From the NCBI GenBank assembly GCA_963798075.1, contig CAWCRU010000009.1:62001-126000 (forward strand): a DNA stretch of 64,000 nucleotides, read 5' to 3'. Positions 52,448 to 62,824 of this stretch are shown piece by piece. The notes under the pieces were generated by a model, which ran no database searches, was not told where the DNA came from, and saw only the letters and a program-made list of their open reading frames with translations. Origin of the DNA: DATAOG01 sp963798075 (GTDB taxonomy: Bacteria > Pseudomonadota > Alphaproteobacteria > Geminicoccales > Geminicoccaceae). Position numbers and translations under genes: made by a program. Every line of letters starts with the position of its first letter. Position 1 is the stretch's first letter.

Positions 52448-52993
52448 GCAGGCTCTCCAGGCGGCCGCCCAGCCGCCAGGATGGAGGCCGGCTCGAGGCG
52501 TCCGACGTTCCCAATCAGCCGATGATCGTCCCTCAGGCCACTGATCAAAGCCCGCTGCCGGCCGATCTCGTTCCGGACCGGCCAATCACGCAGGTCGCGA
52601 GCGAAGGTCCGATCCAGACGAAAGCCCGGCGCCGCACTGAATTGATCGCGCCCGGTAACTTGACATGCGGCAGAAACGGCGCATGATTCATTCTGTGCTG
52701 GCGGACCTCCGACGCATCCAGGAGGGGAGGTGACGCATCGCCGTCTTCCGGCCTGGCGCCGCCGCCGGAGGGTCCAGCGATGGAGCCGGCCATGATGTTG
52801 ATCCGGCTGATACACAATGCTCAGTGTTATTATAGATCATCGCTCAAACCCAATGCGTTACAATCGTTTTCTCGTGTAGCGGGCTACGCTCCGTACTCGG
52901 AAATTCGATCAATCTCCAGCCCGCCTCCATTGAGTCTCCATCGGGGCGCCGCTGCCTAGATGCGCCGCGGGTCACGAAAATGCGCCGCTCCGA
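52448..52993. other. 546-bp stretch without a supported gene
   Basis: No frame here resembles a protein. The right half, roughly 52795-52925, is markedly richer in A and T than anything nearby. A TTGACA at about 52659 with CATGAT 16 bases later resembles a promoter, but no gene lies downstream within reach, the next + strand gene starting at 53459. An RNA gene or a relic is possible; nothing identifiable was seen. Confidence 0.4.
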
Positions 52994-53323
52994 TCACTCG
53001 CCCGGCGGGACGCCATCGGCTGGGGCGCCAAGGGCGTAGGAGCCGCCGCAGGTGCGGCCGAGGGTTTTGTAGGTGTCGTCCTGGAGGCCTTGATCCTGGG
53101 GCGTGCCGGCGATCTGGAAGGCGGCGGCGGCGGGGACCGCGATCACCCCGGTCGCGACGCAGCTCACGCCCTTGATGAGCGCGAAGACGGGCGTGCCGGC
53201 GGCGTTGAGCGCCTGGCGCGCGGTCGCGGTGGCGGAGCGCTCGCCGGGCAGGACGTCGCTCGCGCGCTGGTCGGCGCAGGCGGCAAGGCTCAGGGCGAGG
53301 ACGAGCAGGGCGCACATGCGCAT
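52994..53323 (-). CDS. Small lipoprotein of unknown function
   Basis: 109 residues. The N-terminus MRMCALLVLALSLAACADQR has a lipobox (LAAC), so the mature protein is probably lipid-anchored with an Asp at position +2 after a short Ala (an inner-membrane retention signal is possible). A helical stretch with ATARQALNAAGTPVFAL is followed by a hydrophobic CVATGVIAVPAAAAFQIAG and a C-terminus with YKTLGRTCGGSYALG. It does not match a family I can name. It is divergent from the SorC-type regulator gene across 135 bp. Start is the first of two near ATGs. Confidence 0.7.
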   Translation of the reverse strand: MRMCALLVLALSLAACADQRASDVLPGERSATATARQALNAAGTPVFALIKGVSCVATGVIAVPAAAAFQIAGTPQDQGLQDDTYKTLGRTCGGSYALGAPADGVPPGE

Positions 53324-53458
53324 GGCGGGCGATCTCCAGCGGCCGGGTTCGGTACTGCCGGACTTCGGGATAGGCCAGATCGCGGGCGCAGCGGCGGCCG
53401 GTCTTGATCCGCGAGGATGGTCGGGCATAGGTTGGCTCGCCACGAGCCTCTGAGGGCC

Positions 53459-54457
53459 ATGCCCGAGCAACGCGAGCCGCCGGAGTCCGCCGCCTTCGGT
53501 GCCCAGGACCGCAGACGCGATCTCGCGATCCGGGCCGCGTGGCTCTACTACGTCGCGGGCAACACCCAGGACGAGCTGGCGAGCAAGCTCAACGTCTCGC
53601 GCCAGGCCGCGCAGCGACTGGTCGCGAGCGCGGTCGCCGACGGCCTGATCACCTTCCGGATCGACCACCCGATCCGCGCCTGCGTCGAGCTCGAAGAGGC
53701 CCTGCGGAGACGGTTCCCTCTGGACTACGTCGAGGTCGTCCCGGGCGATGCCGACCGGGACGGCGTGGTCGGCCTCGGTGGTGCTGCCGCGCGGCAGCTG
53801 GAAGCGCATCTGTCGTCCAGGGCCCCCATGGTGCTGGCGCTCGGCACCGGGCGGACGCTGCGCGCCGCGGTCTCCCAGGTCGAGCGGATGGAGCGGCCGC
53901 AGCACAAGGTCGTCTCGCTGGTCGGCACGACCACCCGGGACGGGCGCGCCAGCGCCTTCGACGTCGTCATGCGGCTCGCCGAGCGGATCGGCGCCGCCTG
54001 CTATCCGGTGCCGACGACGGTGGTCACCGATACGGTCGAGGAGCGCGCGCAGCTCGAGAGCCAGAGGCCCTGGCAGCTGATCCGCTCGCTGGCCGAGAGC
54101 GCGCGCGTGGCCCTGGTCGGCATCGGCACCCTCGAGCGGCAGACCGAGACGCCGCTCTTGCGCGACGGCTTCATCACCGAGGCCGAGCGGGACGAGCTGA
54201 TCGGGCTCGGCGCCATCGGCGACATCATCGGCTGGGCCTTCGATGCGAACGGGCGCCAGATCGACGGCGGCAGCAACGCCCGGCTGACCGCCATTCCGCA
54301 CCGCCTGCCGCTCGCGCGCCTGACGATCGGGGTCGCCGGCGGCCGCAGCAAGGTCCGGGCGATCGCGGGGGCCCTGCGCGGGCGCCTGATCTCGGGCCTG
54401 ATCACCGACGAGGCCGCGGCGGCGGGCCTGCTCGAGCCGCCGGCCGAGCCGCTTTGA
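53459..54457 (+). CDS. SorC/DeoR-type sugar-binding transcriptional regulator
   Basis: 332 residues. The N-terminal helix-turn-helix is WLYYVAGNTQDELASKLNVS, then RQAAQRLVASAVADGLI. The C-terminal sugar-phosphate-binding domain has YVEVVPGD, VLALGTGRTLRAAVSQVERM, VVSLVGTTTRDGRASAFDVV and GVAGGRSKVRAIAGALRG, as in SorC/CggR-type regulators. It precedes the polyol importer operon by 136 bp on the same strand and almost certainly controls it in response to a polyol or its phosphate. The intergenic region has no obvious large palindrome. The ATG at 53459 starts just before the DNA-binding domain. Confidence 0.9.
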   Translation: MPEQREPPESAAFGAQDRRRDLAIRAAWLYYVAGNTQDELASKLNVSRQAAQRLVASAVADGLITFRIDHPIRACVELEEALRRRFPLDYVEVVPGDADRDGVVGLGGAAARQLEAHLSSRAPMVLALGTGRTLRAAVSQVERMERPQHKVVSLVGTTTRDGRASAFDVVMRLAERIGAACYPVPTTVVTDTVEERAQLESQRPWQLIRSLAESARVALVGIGTLERQTETPLLRDGFITEAERDELIGLGAIGDIIGWAFDANGRQIDGGSNARLTAIPHRLPLARLTIGVAGGRSKVRAIAGALRGRLISGLITDEAAAAGLLEPPAEPL

Positions 54458-54593
54458 TCTGCCCTGGTCGTGCCGGCGGGCGGCGCAACCTGGCCGCGCA
54501 GAGGAGTCGATTCGCGCTTGACATGCTGCCGGATCGGCGCGAGCATCTGACCATCGAATGGGCAAATGCTCACGAAATAGGAGGCTTGGCAAG

Positions 54594-55907
<1,314 letters not shown>

Positions 55908-55918
55908 GGCCAAACGAC

Positions 55919-55955
55919 CCCGGGCGGAGCGGCGCCAACCGCCGCTTCGCCCGGG
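55919..55955 (+). other. Intercistronic stem-loop after the polyol-binding-protein gene
   Basis: CCGGGCG and CGCCCGG close an inner stem GCGGCG/CGCCGC with a CCAAC loop; a GA/TT mismatch separates the two. It fills the 87-bp gap between the binding-protein stop and the first permease start. With no T-tract it is better read as a 3' stabiliser giving excess binding-protein mRNA, as in the mal operon, than as a terminator. Confidence 0.55.
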
Positions 55956-55994
55956 TCCCATCTGCCGTCTCGAGCCTGATCAGGGAGGCACGTC

Positions 55995-56927
55995 ATGGCC
56001 GCATCCACCTCCGCCCCGGCGACTGCAACCGCCGCGACCGCGGCCGGCGGCAGCCGTCGCCGCGGTCGCCGCGACGTCAACACGCTGCCGTTGCTGGCGC
56101 CATCGGTGGTCGTCCTGCTGCTCTGGATGATCGTGCCGCTCGCCCTCACGCTCTGGTTCTCGTTCCAGCGCTACAACCTCGTGGTGCCGACCATCCAGGG
56201 CTTCGCCGGCCTCGAGAACTATACCTATCTGCTGACCGATCCGGCGCTCTGGACGGCGTTGATCAACACGCTCCTCCTGGTCGGCGGGTCGCTCGTGATC
56301 ACGGTCGTGCTCGGGACCCTGCTGGCCGTCCTGTTCGACCAGGAATTCCTCGGCGTCGGCTTTGCCCGGCTGTTCGCGATCGCGCCGTTCTTCGTCATGC
56401 CGACGGTGAGCGCGCTGATCTGGAAGAACATGCTGATGCATCCGGTCAACGGCCTGTTCGCCTGGATCACGCGCAGTCTCGGGCTCGGCACGATCGACTG
56501 GTTCGCCGACCTGCCGCTGACCTCGATCACCATCATCGTCGCCTGGCAGTGGACGCCGTTCGCGCTCCTGATCCTGCTGACCGCCATCCAGTCGCTCGAC
56601 CACGAGCAGAAGGAGGCCGCGCGCATGGACGGCGCCGGCCCGCTCGCGATGTTCTGGTTCATCATCCTGCCGCATCTCGGCCGCGCGATCTCGGTGGTGG
56701 TGATGATCGAGACGATCTTCTTCCTCACGATCTTCGCCGAGATCTTCGTCACGACCTCGGGCGGTCCGGGCCTCGCCTCGACCAATCTGGCGTTCCTGAT
56801 CTACATGCGGGCTCTGCTCGATTTCGATGTCGGCGGCGCCTCGGCCGGCGGCGTGATCGCGATCGTGCTCGCCAACATCGTCGCGATCTTCCTGATCCGC
56901 GCCGTCGCCAAGAACCTCGACGCCTGA
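55995..56927 (+). CDS. Polyol ABC transporter permease (MalF-type)
   Basis: Inner-membrane subunit, 310 residues. After an Ala/Arg-rich N-terminus the first helix reads LPLLAPSVVVLLLWMIVPLA. FAIAPFFVMPTVSALIWKNM and the EAA loop HEQKEAARMDGAGPLAMFWF identify it, and TSGGPGLASTNLAFLIYMRA is typical of the SmoF/MtlF group. GGGAGGCACGTC precedes the ATG. It lies 12 bp before the second permease. Confidence 0.92.
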   Translation: MAASTSAPATATAATAAGGSRRRGRRDVNTLPLLAPSVVVLLLWMIVPLALTLWFSFQRYNLVVPTIQGFAGLENYTYLLTDPALWTALINTLLLVGGSLVITVVLGTLLAVLFDQEFLGVGFARLFAIAPFFVMPTVSALIWKNMLMHPVNGLFAWITRSLGLGTIDWFADLPLTSITIIVAWQWTPFALLILLTAIQSLDHEQKEAARMDGAGPLAMFWFIILPHLGRAISVVVMIETIFFLTIFAEIFVTTSGGPGLASTNLAFLIYMRALLDFDVGGASAGGVIAIVLANIVAIFLIRAVAKNLDA

Positions 56928-56939
56928 GGAGGACCGAAG

Positions 56940-57762
56940 ATGGCTCCGAAACTGCGCGAGAAGCTGTTCATGACCGGCCTCGGCTGGCTCGCGGCCGCCC
57001 TGATCTTCTTTCCGATCTTCTGGATGGTCCTGACCAGCTTCAAGCCCGAGATCGAGGCCGTGCAGACGCCGCCCTCCCTGTTCTTCCACCCGACCCTCGA
57101 GAACTACGTCGAGGTGCAGGAGCGGGCGGCCTACTTCCGCTTCGCGATGAACAGCATCCTGATCTCGTTCGGCTCGACCCTCCTGGCGCTGGCGCTGGCC
57201 GTGCCCGCCGCCTATGCGATGGCGTTCTTCCCGGGCAAGCGGACCAAGGATCTCCTGCTCTGGATGCTCTCGACCAAGATGCTGCCGCCGGTCGGCGTCC
57301 TGGTGCCGATCTACCTGATCTTTCGCGATCTGAACCTGCTCGACACCCGCACCGGGCTCACGATCGTCTACGCGCTGGTCAACCTGCCGATCGTGGTCTG
57401 GATGCTGTTCACCTTCTTCAAGGAGGTGCCCAAGGACATCCTCGAGGCCGGCCGCATGGACGGCGCCAAGCCCAAGCAGGAGCTCCGCCACATCCTCTTG
57501 CCGCTGTCGCTGCCGGGCATCGCCTCGACCGGGCTGCTTGGCCGTGATCCTGGCCTGGAACGAGGCGTTCTGGAGCCTCAACCTCACGACCTCGGCGGCG
57601 GCTCCGCTGACCGCCTTCATCGCGTCCTTCTCCAGTCCTGAAGGCCTGTTCTGGGCCAAGCTCTCGGCCGCCTCCAGCATGGCGATCGCCCCCATCCTGG
57701 TGTTCGGCTGGATGAGCCAGAAGCAACTCGTGCGCGGCCTGACCTTCGGCGCCGTCAAGTAG
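56940..57762 (+). pseudogene. Polyol ABC transporter permease (MalG-type), one frameshift
   Basis: Second channel subunit, about 273 residues after correction. It starts REKLFMTGLGWLAAALIFFP with IFWMVLTSFKPEIEAVQTPP. The EAA loop is ILEAGRMDGAKPKQELRHIL. One extra base near 57539 breaks the frame just after SLPGIASTGLL; corrected, the sequence continues AVILAWNEAFWSLNLTTSAA and PLTAFIASFSSPEGLFWAKL and ends GLTFGAVK at 57762, a normal C-terminus. An otherwise perfect operon argues for a sequence error. ATPase gene follows by 11 bp. Confidence 0.88.
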
Positions 57763-57773
57763 GGAGACGACTG

Positions 57774-58910
57774 ATGGCAACGCTTCGACTGCGCGACCTG
57801 CGCAAAAGCTATGGCGAGGTCGAGGTCATCAAAGGCGTCGATCTCGACATCAACGACCGCGACTTCGTGGTCTTCGTCGGCCCGTCCGGTTGCGGGAAGT
57901 CGACCCTGCTGCGGATGATCGCCGGCCTCGAGGAGATCAGCTCGGGCGACCTTTCGATCGACGGCGAGCGGGTCAACGACGTGCCGCCGGCCGAGCGCGG
58001 GCTCGCCATGGTGTTCCAGTCCTATGCCCTCTATCCGCACATGACGGTCCGGGACAACATGGGCTTTGCGCTGCGCCTGGCCGGCGTCTCCAAGGCCGAG
58101 CGCGACCAGAAGGTCAACGCAGCCGCCAAGGTCCTGCAGCTCGACAGCTTCCTCGACCGCAAGCCCAAGGCGCTCTCCGGCGGCCAGCGCCAGCGGGTGG
58201 CGATCGGCCGCGCGATCGTCCGCGATCCCAAGGTGTTCCTGTTCGACGAGCCGCTCTCGAACCTCGATGCCGCGCTGAGGGTGCAGATGCGGATCGAGCT
58301 CGCGCGTCTCCACGACGCCCTCGATGCGACGATGATCTACGTCACCCACGACCAGGTCGAAGCGATGACGCTCGCCGACAAGATCGTGGTCCTGCAAGGC
58401 GGCGTCATCGCCCAGGCCGGCAGCCCGCTCGAGCTCTACCACCATCCCGAGAACCTGTTCGTCGCGGGCTTCATCGGCTCGCCGAAGATGAACTTTCTGG
58501 ACGCGAAGGCGGTCGGGTCGGATGCCTCGGGCGTCACGGTCGAGCTCGCCAATCAGGACCGGATCACGGTCGACGTCGCTCCCGGCCAAGTCGCGGAAGG
58601 CGAGCCCTTGACGCTCGGCGTCCGCCCGGAGCACCTCGGGGTCACAAGCCAGGGCGGCGATGTCAGCGGCGAGGTGCTGGTGGCCGAGCGGCTGGGCGGC
58701 GACACCTACCTCTACACCCAGATCACCGATGGCGTGATGCTGGTGGTCCAGGCCGACGGCGAGAACGCGACCAAGGTCCATGATCGCATCGGGGTCGTGA
58801 TCGATGGTCGCGTCTGTCACCTGTTCAAGCAGGACGGCAGCGCGGTCCGCAGAGCCAGGCGGCATCCGCTCGCCGACATCAAGGACCCGACCGCGCACGC
58901 GGCGGCCTGA
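57774..58910 (+). CDS. Polyol/sugar ABC transporter ATP-binding protein (UgpC/MalK type)
   Basis: 378-residue ATPase of the CUT1 family. It has Walker A VGPSGCGKSTLLRMIAGL, Q-loop AMVFQSYALYPHMTVRDNMG, signature LSGGQRQRVAIGRAIVR, Walker B VFLFDEPLSNLDAALRVQMR and H-loop IYVTHDQVEAMTLADKI. The C-terminal half is the TOBE/OB regulatory domain (LTLGVRPEHLGVTS, EVLVAERLGGDTYLYTQI). It energises the two permeases upstream and, being the only CUT1-type ATPase in the window, may also serve the ATPase-less CUT1 system at 38.5-41.8 kb. An 18-bp gap leads to the SDR gene. Confidence 0.93.
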   Translation: MATLRLRDLRKSYGEVEVIKGVDLDINDRDFVVFVGPSGCGKSTLLRMIAGLEEISSGDLSIDGERVNDVPPAERGLAMVFQSYALYPHMTVRDNMGFALRLAGVSKAERDQKVNAAAKVLQLDSFLDRKPKALSGGQRQRVAIGRAIVRDPKVFLFDEPLSNLDAALRVQMRIELARLHDALDATMIYVTHDQVEAMTLADKIVVLQGGVIAQAGSPLELYHHPENLFVAGFIGSPKMNFLDAKAVGSDASGVTVELANQDRITVDVAPGQVAEGEPLTLGVRPEHLGVTSQGGDVSGEVLVAERLGGDTYLYTQITDGVMLVVQADGENATKVHDRIGVVIDGRVCHLFKQDGSAVRRARRHPLADIKDPTAHAAA

Positions 58911-58927
58911 AGACGGGGGAGCAGCCG

Positions 58928-59701
58928 ATGTACCTCGAGAAATATGATCTGATCGGCCGGACCGCGGTCGTCACCGGCGCGGGCCAGGGCATCGGCTTTG
59001 CCTGCGCCCAGGCGCTGGGCGAAGCGGGCGCCAAGGTGATCATCGGCGAATTGCTGCCCGAGCGCGGCGAGGAGGCGAAAGGGAAGCTCGAAGCACTCGG
59101 CATCGAGGCCCACGCGATGGCGCTCGACGTCACCAAGTCGGCCCAGGTCGACGAGATGGCGGCCCGCGTCCAGCGCGAGCATGGCGGCTGCGACATCCTG
59201 GTCAACAACGCCGGGGTCGCCAAGAGCGACGTGCGCGCCGAGGACACCAGCGACGATCACTGGCGCTTCCACATCGAGGTCAACCTGAACGGCCTCTTCT
59301 GGTGCTGCCGGGCGTTCGGCCGCCAGATGCTGGCCAAGGGCAAGGGCTCGATCGTGAACGTCGGCTCGATGTCGGGCTTCATCGTCAACAAGCCGCAGCC
59401 GCAGTCGTTCTACAACGCCTCCAAGGCAGCCGTGCATCATCTGACAAGATCGCTCGCGGCCGAATGGGGTGCGCGGGGGGTCCGGGTCAACGCCGTCGCC
59501 CCCACCTACATCGAGACGCCGCTCACCGTCTTCGGCATGGAAAACAAGGAGATGGCGGCGGTCTGGCTTGAGATGACGCCGATGAACCGGGTGGGTCAGC
59601 CCGAGGAGATCGGCTCGGTAGCGCTGTTCCTCGCATCCGACGCGTCGAGCCTGATGACCGGCTCAATCGTGCTCGCCGACGGCGGCTACTGCTGCTGGTA
59701 G
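58928..59701 (+). CDS. SDR-family polyol dehydrogenase 1
   Basis: NAD(P)-dependent dehydrogenase, 257 residues. It has TGAGQGIGFACAQALGEAGA, DILVNNAGVAKSDV, GSIVNVGSMSGFIVNKPQPQ with catalytic Ser, SFYNASKAAVHHLTRSLAAE with the YxxxK and the C-terminal LMTGSIVLADGGY. It lies 17 bp after the ATPase and 12 bp before the second SDR, inside the polyol operon, so it probably oxidises a sugar alcohol to a ketose. Arabitol or another pentitol/hexitol is the expected substrate; the xylulokinase nearby makes conversion of arabitol or xylitol to xylulose attractive. Confidence 0.9.
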   Translation: MYLEKYDLIGRTAVVTGAGQGIGFACAQALGEAGAKVIIGELLPERGEEAKGKLEALGIEAHAMALDVTKSAQVDEMAARVQREHGGCDILVNNAGVAKSDVRAEDTSDDHWRFHIEVNLNGLFWCCRAFGRQMLAKGKGSIVNVGSMSGFIVNKPQPQSFYNASKAAVHHLTRSLAAEWGARGVRVNAVAPTYIETPLTVFGMENKEMAAVWLEMTPMNRVGQPEEIGSVALFLASDASSLMTGSIVLADGGYCCW

Positions 59702-59713
59702 GAGACCCGGCCG

Positions 59714-60488
59714 ATGAAGCTCGAGGGCAAGGTTGCGATCGTGACCGGCGGCGCCCGCGGTATCGGGGCGGCGATCTGCCGGCGCTATGCCGACGAGGGC
59801 GCCCGCGTCGCGGTCGCCGACATGCTCGAGGGACGAGGCGCGAGGCGCTGGCGCGCGAAATCGGCCACGACGCGCTCGCGGTTGCGCTCGACGTCACGAA
59901 GCGGCCCTCGATCGCCGCCATGGTCGAGAGCGTCGTGGCGCAGCGCGGGCGGCATCGATATCCTGGTCAACAACGCCGCGATCTTCGAGATGGCGCCGCT
60001 GCTCGAGATCACCGAGGCGAGCTACGACAAGCAGTTCGCGGTCAACGTCAAGGGCCTCTTGTTCACCTTGCAGGCGGTGGCGGCGCAGATGGTGAAGCAA
60101 GGGCGGGGCGGCAAGATCGTCAACTTCGCGAGCCAGGCCGGAAGGCGGGGCGAGCCGCTGGTCGCGGTCTACTGCGCCTCCAAGGCAGCGGTGATCAGCC
60201 TCACCCAGTCCGCGGGCCTGGCGCTGATCAAAAACGGCATCAACGTCAACGGCATCGCACCCGGCGTGGTCGACACGCCGATGTGGGACCAGGTCGACGC
60301 CCTGTTCGCGAAGTACGAAGGCCTGCCGCTCGGCGAGAAGAAGCGCGCAGGTCGGCGAGGCCGTGCCCTACGGCCGGATGGGCGTGCCGGAGGATCTGAC
60401 CGGTGCCGCGGTGTTCCTCGCCTCCTCGGATGCCGACTACGTCGTCGCCCAGACCCTCAACGTCGACGGCGGCAACTGGATGAGCTGA
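59714..60488 (+). pseudogene. SDR-family polyol (sorbitol-type) dehydrogenase 2, three frameshifts
   Basis: NAD-dependent dehydrogenase of about 257 residues after correction. N-terminal part: KVAIVTGGARGIGAAICRRY, VAVADM. A one-base loss near 59832 leads into EALAREIGHDALAVALDVTK; an extra G near 59949 returns to IDILVNNAAIFEMAPLLEI, then KIVNFASQAGRRGEPLVAVY with YCASKAAVISLTQSAG. An extra base near 60345 leads into QVGEAVPYGRMGVPEDLTGA and the end VDGGNWMS. Sorbitol dehydrogenase SmoS is the closest type. Three breaks in one gene with no loss of conservation between them look like draft errors, but inactivation cannot be excluded. The stop overlaps the HAD start. Confidence 0.85.
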
Positions 60489-61171
60489 TGGGCCGGCAGG
60501 CGGATGGCGCGTTCGATCTCGTCATCTTCGATCTGGACGGCGTACTGGTCGACAGCGAGCTGCTCGGTGCCCGGGTCACCGCGGCGGCGCTGGCCGAGGC
60601 CGGGATCGAGATCACCGAGGCGGAGCTGTGCGAGCGTTTCCTCGGCATCAGCACGGCCGCGATGCTGCATACGATCGAGGCCGAGCATGGGTGCGAGCTG
60701 CCGGCTTCATTCCGGGAGGCGCTCCGCCTGCGGGTGCTCAAGGCCTTCGAGCATAAGCTCCAGGAGGTGGCCGGCGTCCGCCCGGTGCTCGATGCACTGG
60801 CGGTGAAGCGTTGCGTCGCCTCGAGCAGTCATCCGGAGCGGATCTGGCGCTCGCTCGAGCTGGTCGGCCTGCTCGACCGGCTGGCTCCCAATTTGTTCAG
60901 CGCGACCATGGTCGAGCACGGCAAGCCCGCGCCGGACCTGTTCCTGCTGGCGGCGGGGCGGATGGGCGCCGAGCCGGCGCGCTGTCTCGTGATCGAGGAC
61001 AGCGAGGTCGGCGTGCGGGCCGGCAAGGCTGCGGGGATGACCACGTTCGGGTTCACCGGTGCGAGCCACGTGCGGCCGCAGACGCACGGGCCGCGGCTCC
61101 TGGCGGCCGGCGCCGATGCGATCTTCGCCGAGATGGCAGCACTGGCCGGCCTCATCGCAGCGGTCCCCTGA
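60488..61171 (+). CDS. HAD-superfamily sugar phosphatase (subfamily IA)
   Basis: 227-residue hydrolase. Motif I is VIFDLDGVLVDSELL with the nucleophile Asp, motif II lies in VKRCVASSSHPERI, the Lys in EHGKPAPDLFLLAAGRMG, and motif III/IV is LVIEDSEVGVRAGKAAGM. These match beta-phosphoglucomutase-like/sugar-phosphatase HADs. The ATG overlaps the upstream SDR stop (TGATG). HAD phosphatases of this kind often accompany smo/mtl operons, where they may clear sugar-phosphate side products. It overlaps the convergent xylulokinase 3' end by 20 bp. The precise substrate is unknown. Confidence 0.88.
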   Translation: MGRQADGAFDLVIFDLDGVLVDSELLGARVTAAALAEAGIEITEAELCERFLGISTAAMLHTIEAEHGCELPASFREALRLRVLKAFEHKLQEVAGVRPVLDALAVKRCVASSSHPERIWRSLELVGLLDRLAPNLFSATMVEHGKPAPDLFLLAAGRMGAEPARCLVIEDSEVGVRAGKAAGMTTFGFTGASHVRPQTHGPRLLAAGADAIFAEMAALAGLIAAVP

Positions 61172-62705
61172 CCTCGCTCGCCGCCTCGTCGCCCCGGTCG
61201 AGGCCGGTCAGCCGGTGCATCAGGTGGCGGGTCGCCGGGTAGAGCTCGCGGTAGATCGCGTACTGCGCCTCGTAGCGCGCGACGGTCGCCGGCTCCGGAT
61301 CGATCGTCCGGCCGGGCGGCGCCCACTCCGCGGCCAGCGTCCGCGCGTCTTTGCCTGTGGCGGCCGCGACCGCGAGCAGCGCCGCGCCGCGCGCCGAGGA
61401 GGCGTCGGCACCCACGCCTATGATCGGCCGGCCCAGCACGTTGGCGAAGGTCTGGAGCCAGATCCGACCATGGCTGGCGCCGCCGCTCACCCGGATCTCG
61501 CCCGCCCTGCCCGCCAGCGCTTCGGCGGCCTCGACCACGCCTCGGACCGCGAACGCGACGCCCTCGATCACCGCCCGGGCCAGGTGACGGTGATCGTGGC
61601 GACGGGTGAGGCCGAACCAGGCGCCGCGGGCCTCGGGATCGAGGTGCGGGGCCCCCTCGCCCGTGAGATAGGGGAGAAAGAGGAGCCCTTCGGCGCCGGC
61701 CGGAACGGCTTCGGCCATCTTGCACATCAGCTCGAAATCGACGCTCGCCTCGGAGGGCTCGGGCGGACCCGGGCGCGCGATCCCGGCGAGGCGGCCGTAC
61801 CAGTCGAACGAGCCGCCGCCGGACAAGACGCCCGCCATGAGCTGCCAGGTCCCGGGCAGAGCGTGACAGAAGGTCTGAAAGACGCCGTTCGGATCGGGGA
61901 CGGCGGCCGCGGTCGCCAGCTGGACCGCGGCCGAGGTGCCGAGCGTTATCGAGAGCATGCCGGGCGTGATGGCCCCGCTGCCGAGGGCGGCTGCCGCCTG
62001 GTCGCCGGCGCCGGCGGCAAGCGGCGTGCCCGCCCGGAGCCCGCTCGCCGCGGCGCCCTCGCGGCTGACGCAGGCCACCAGGCGCGCCGATTCGTGGGCT
62101 TGCGGCAGCCAGTCGGACGCGATCGCGAGCGCCCCCAGCGCCTCTTGGGACCAGCGCCGGCGCTGCACGTCGAACAGGCCCGTGCCCGAGGCGTCGGTCA
62201 CATCGGTCGCGAGCACGCCGGTCAGGCGCAACCTCAGGAAGTCCTTCGCCAGCAGGATCGTGCGCAGCCGCGCGTAGCGCTCCGGATGGTGGCGCCGCAG
62301 CCAGAGGATCTTGGTCGCCGTGAACGCCGTCCGGATGTGGTTGCCGGTCCAGCCCGCGAGCGCATCGCCGAGCCGTTCCCTGATCTCGGCGCACTCGCGG
62401 GTCGTGCGCTGATCGTTCCAGAGGATGGCCGGATGGAGCGGTCTCTGCTGCGCGCCCAGGACCACCGCGCTGTGCATCTGCCCGGTCAGGCCGACCGCCT
62501 GCGGGACGAGGCCGCCCTCCAGCAGGGTCCGGCTGGTGGCCAGCAGCGCCTGCCACCAGACCTCGGGATCCTGCTCCGCCCAGCCGGCAAGCGGGGTTCG
62601 CAGCGGATAGGAGCGCCGCGCGGCCTGGATCACCTTGCCGGCCTCGTCGACCAGCACGGCCTTGAGCCCCGACGTTCCGATATCGAACCCGATGGCGTGC
62701 AGCAA
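61152..62705 (-). CDS. xylB: Xylulokinase (FGGY-family kinase)
   Basis: Phosphorylates xylulose (ATP-dependent), feeding the pentose phosphate pathway. The 517-residue product has IGFDIGTSGLKAVLVDEAGK, AVGLTGQMHSAVVL, LWNDQRTTRECAEIRERLG and TGLFDVQRRRWSQEALGALA, then GAGDQAAAALGSG and the C-terminal IRVSGGASHGRIWLQTFANV, the standard FGGY pattern with xylulokinase spacing. The likely start is a TTG at 62705 after GGGGGAGG; an ATG 14 codons upstream is less well placed. It converges with the polyol operon and supplies the kinase for pentuloses made by its dehydrogenases. Confidence 0.9.
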   Translation of the reverse strand: MLHAIGFDIGTSGLKAVLVDEAGKVIQAARRSYPLRTPLAGWAEQDPEVWWQALLATSRTLLEGGLVPQAVGLTGQMHSAVVLGAQQRPLHPAILWNDQRTTRECAEIRERLGDALAGWTGNHIRTAFTATKILWLRRHHPERYARLRTILLAKDFLRLRLTGVLATDVTDASGTGLFDVQRRRWSQEALGALAIASDWLPQAHESARLVACVSREGAAASGLRAGTPLAAGAGDQAAAALGSGAITPGMLSITLGTSAAVQLATAAAVPDPNGVFQTFCHALPGTWQLMAGVLSGGGSFDWYGRLAGIARPGPPEPSEASVDFELMCKMAEAVPAGAEGLLFLPYLTGEGAPHLDPEARGAWFGLTRRHDHRHLARAVIEGVAFAVRGVVEAAEALAGRAGEIRVSGGASHGRIWLQTFANVLGRPIIGVGADASSARGAALLAVAAATGKDARTLAAEWAPPGRTIDPEPATVARYEAQYAIYRELYPATRHLMHRLTGLDRGDEAASEVRGPLR

Positions 62706-62824
62706 ACCAGCGCCTCCCCCGCTGCCTGGGCACGCACAGTATCGCATCCGGCGCCGCCAAAGGTCGCGCGCGAAATCAGGGCATCGGCCGCGGCGCTTAG
62801 CTGGCCTGAGCGGGCTGCCGGGGG

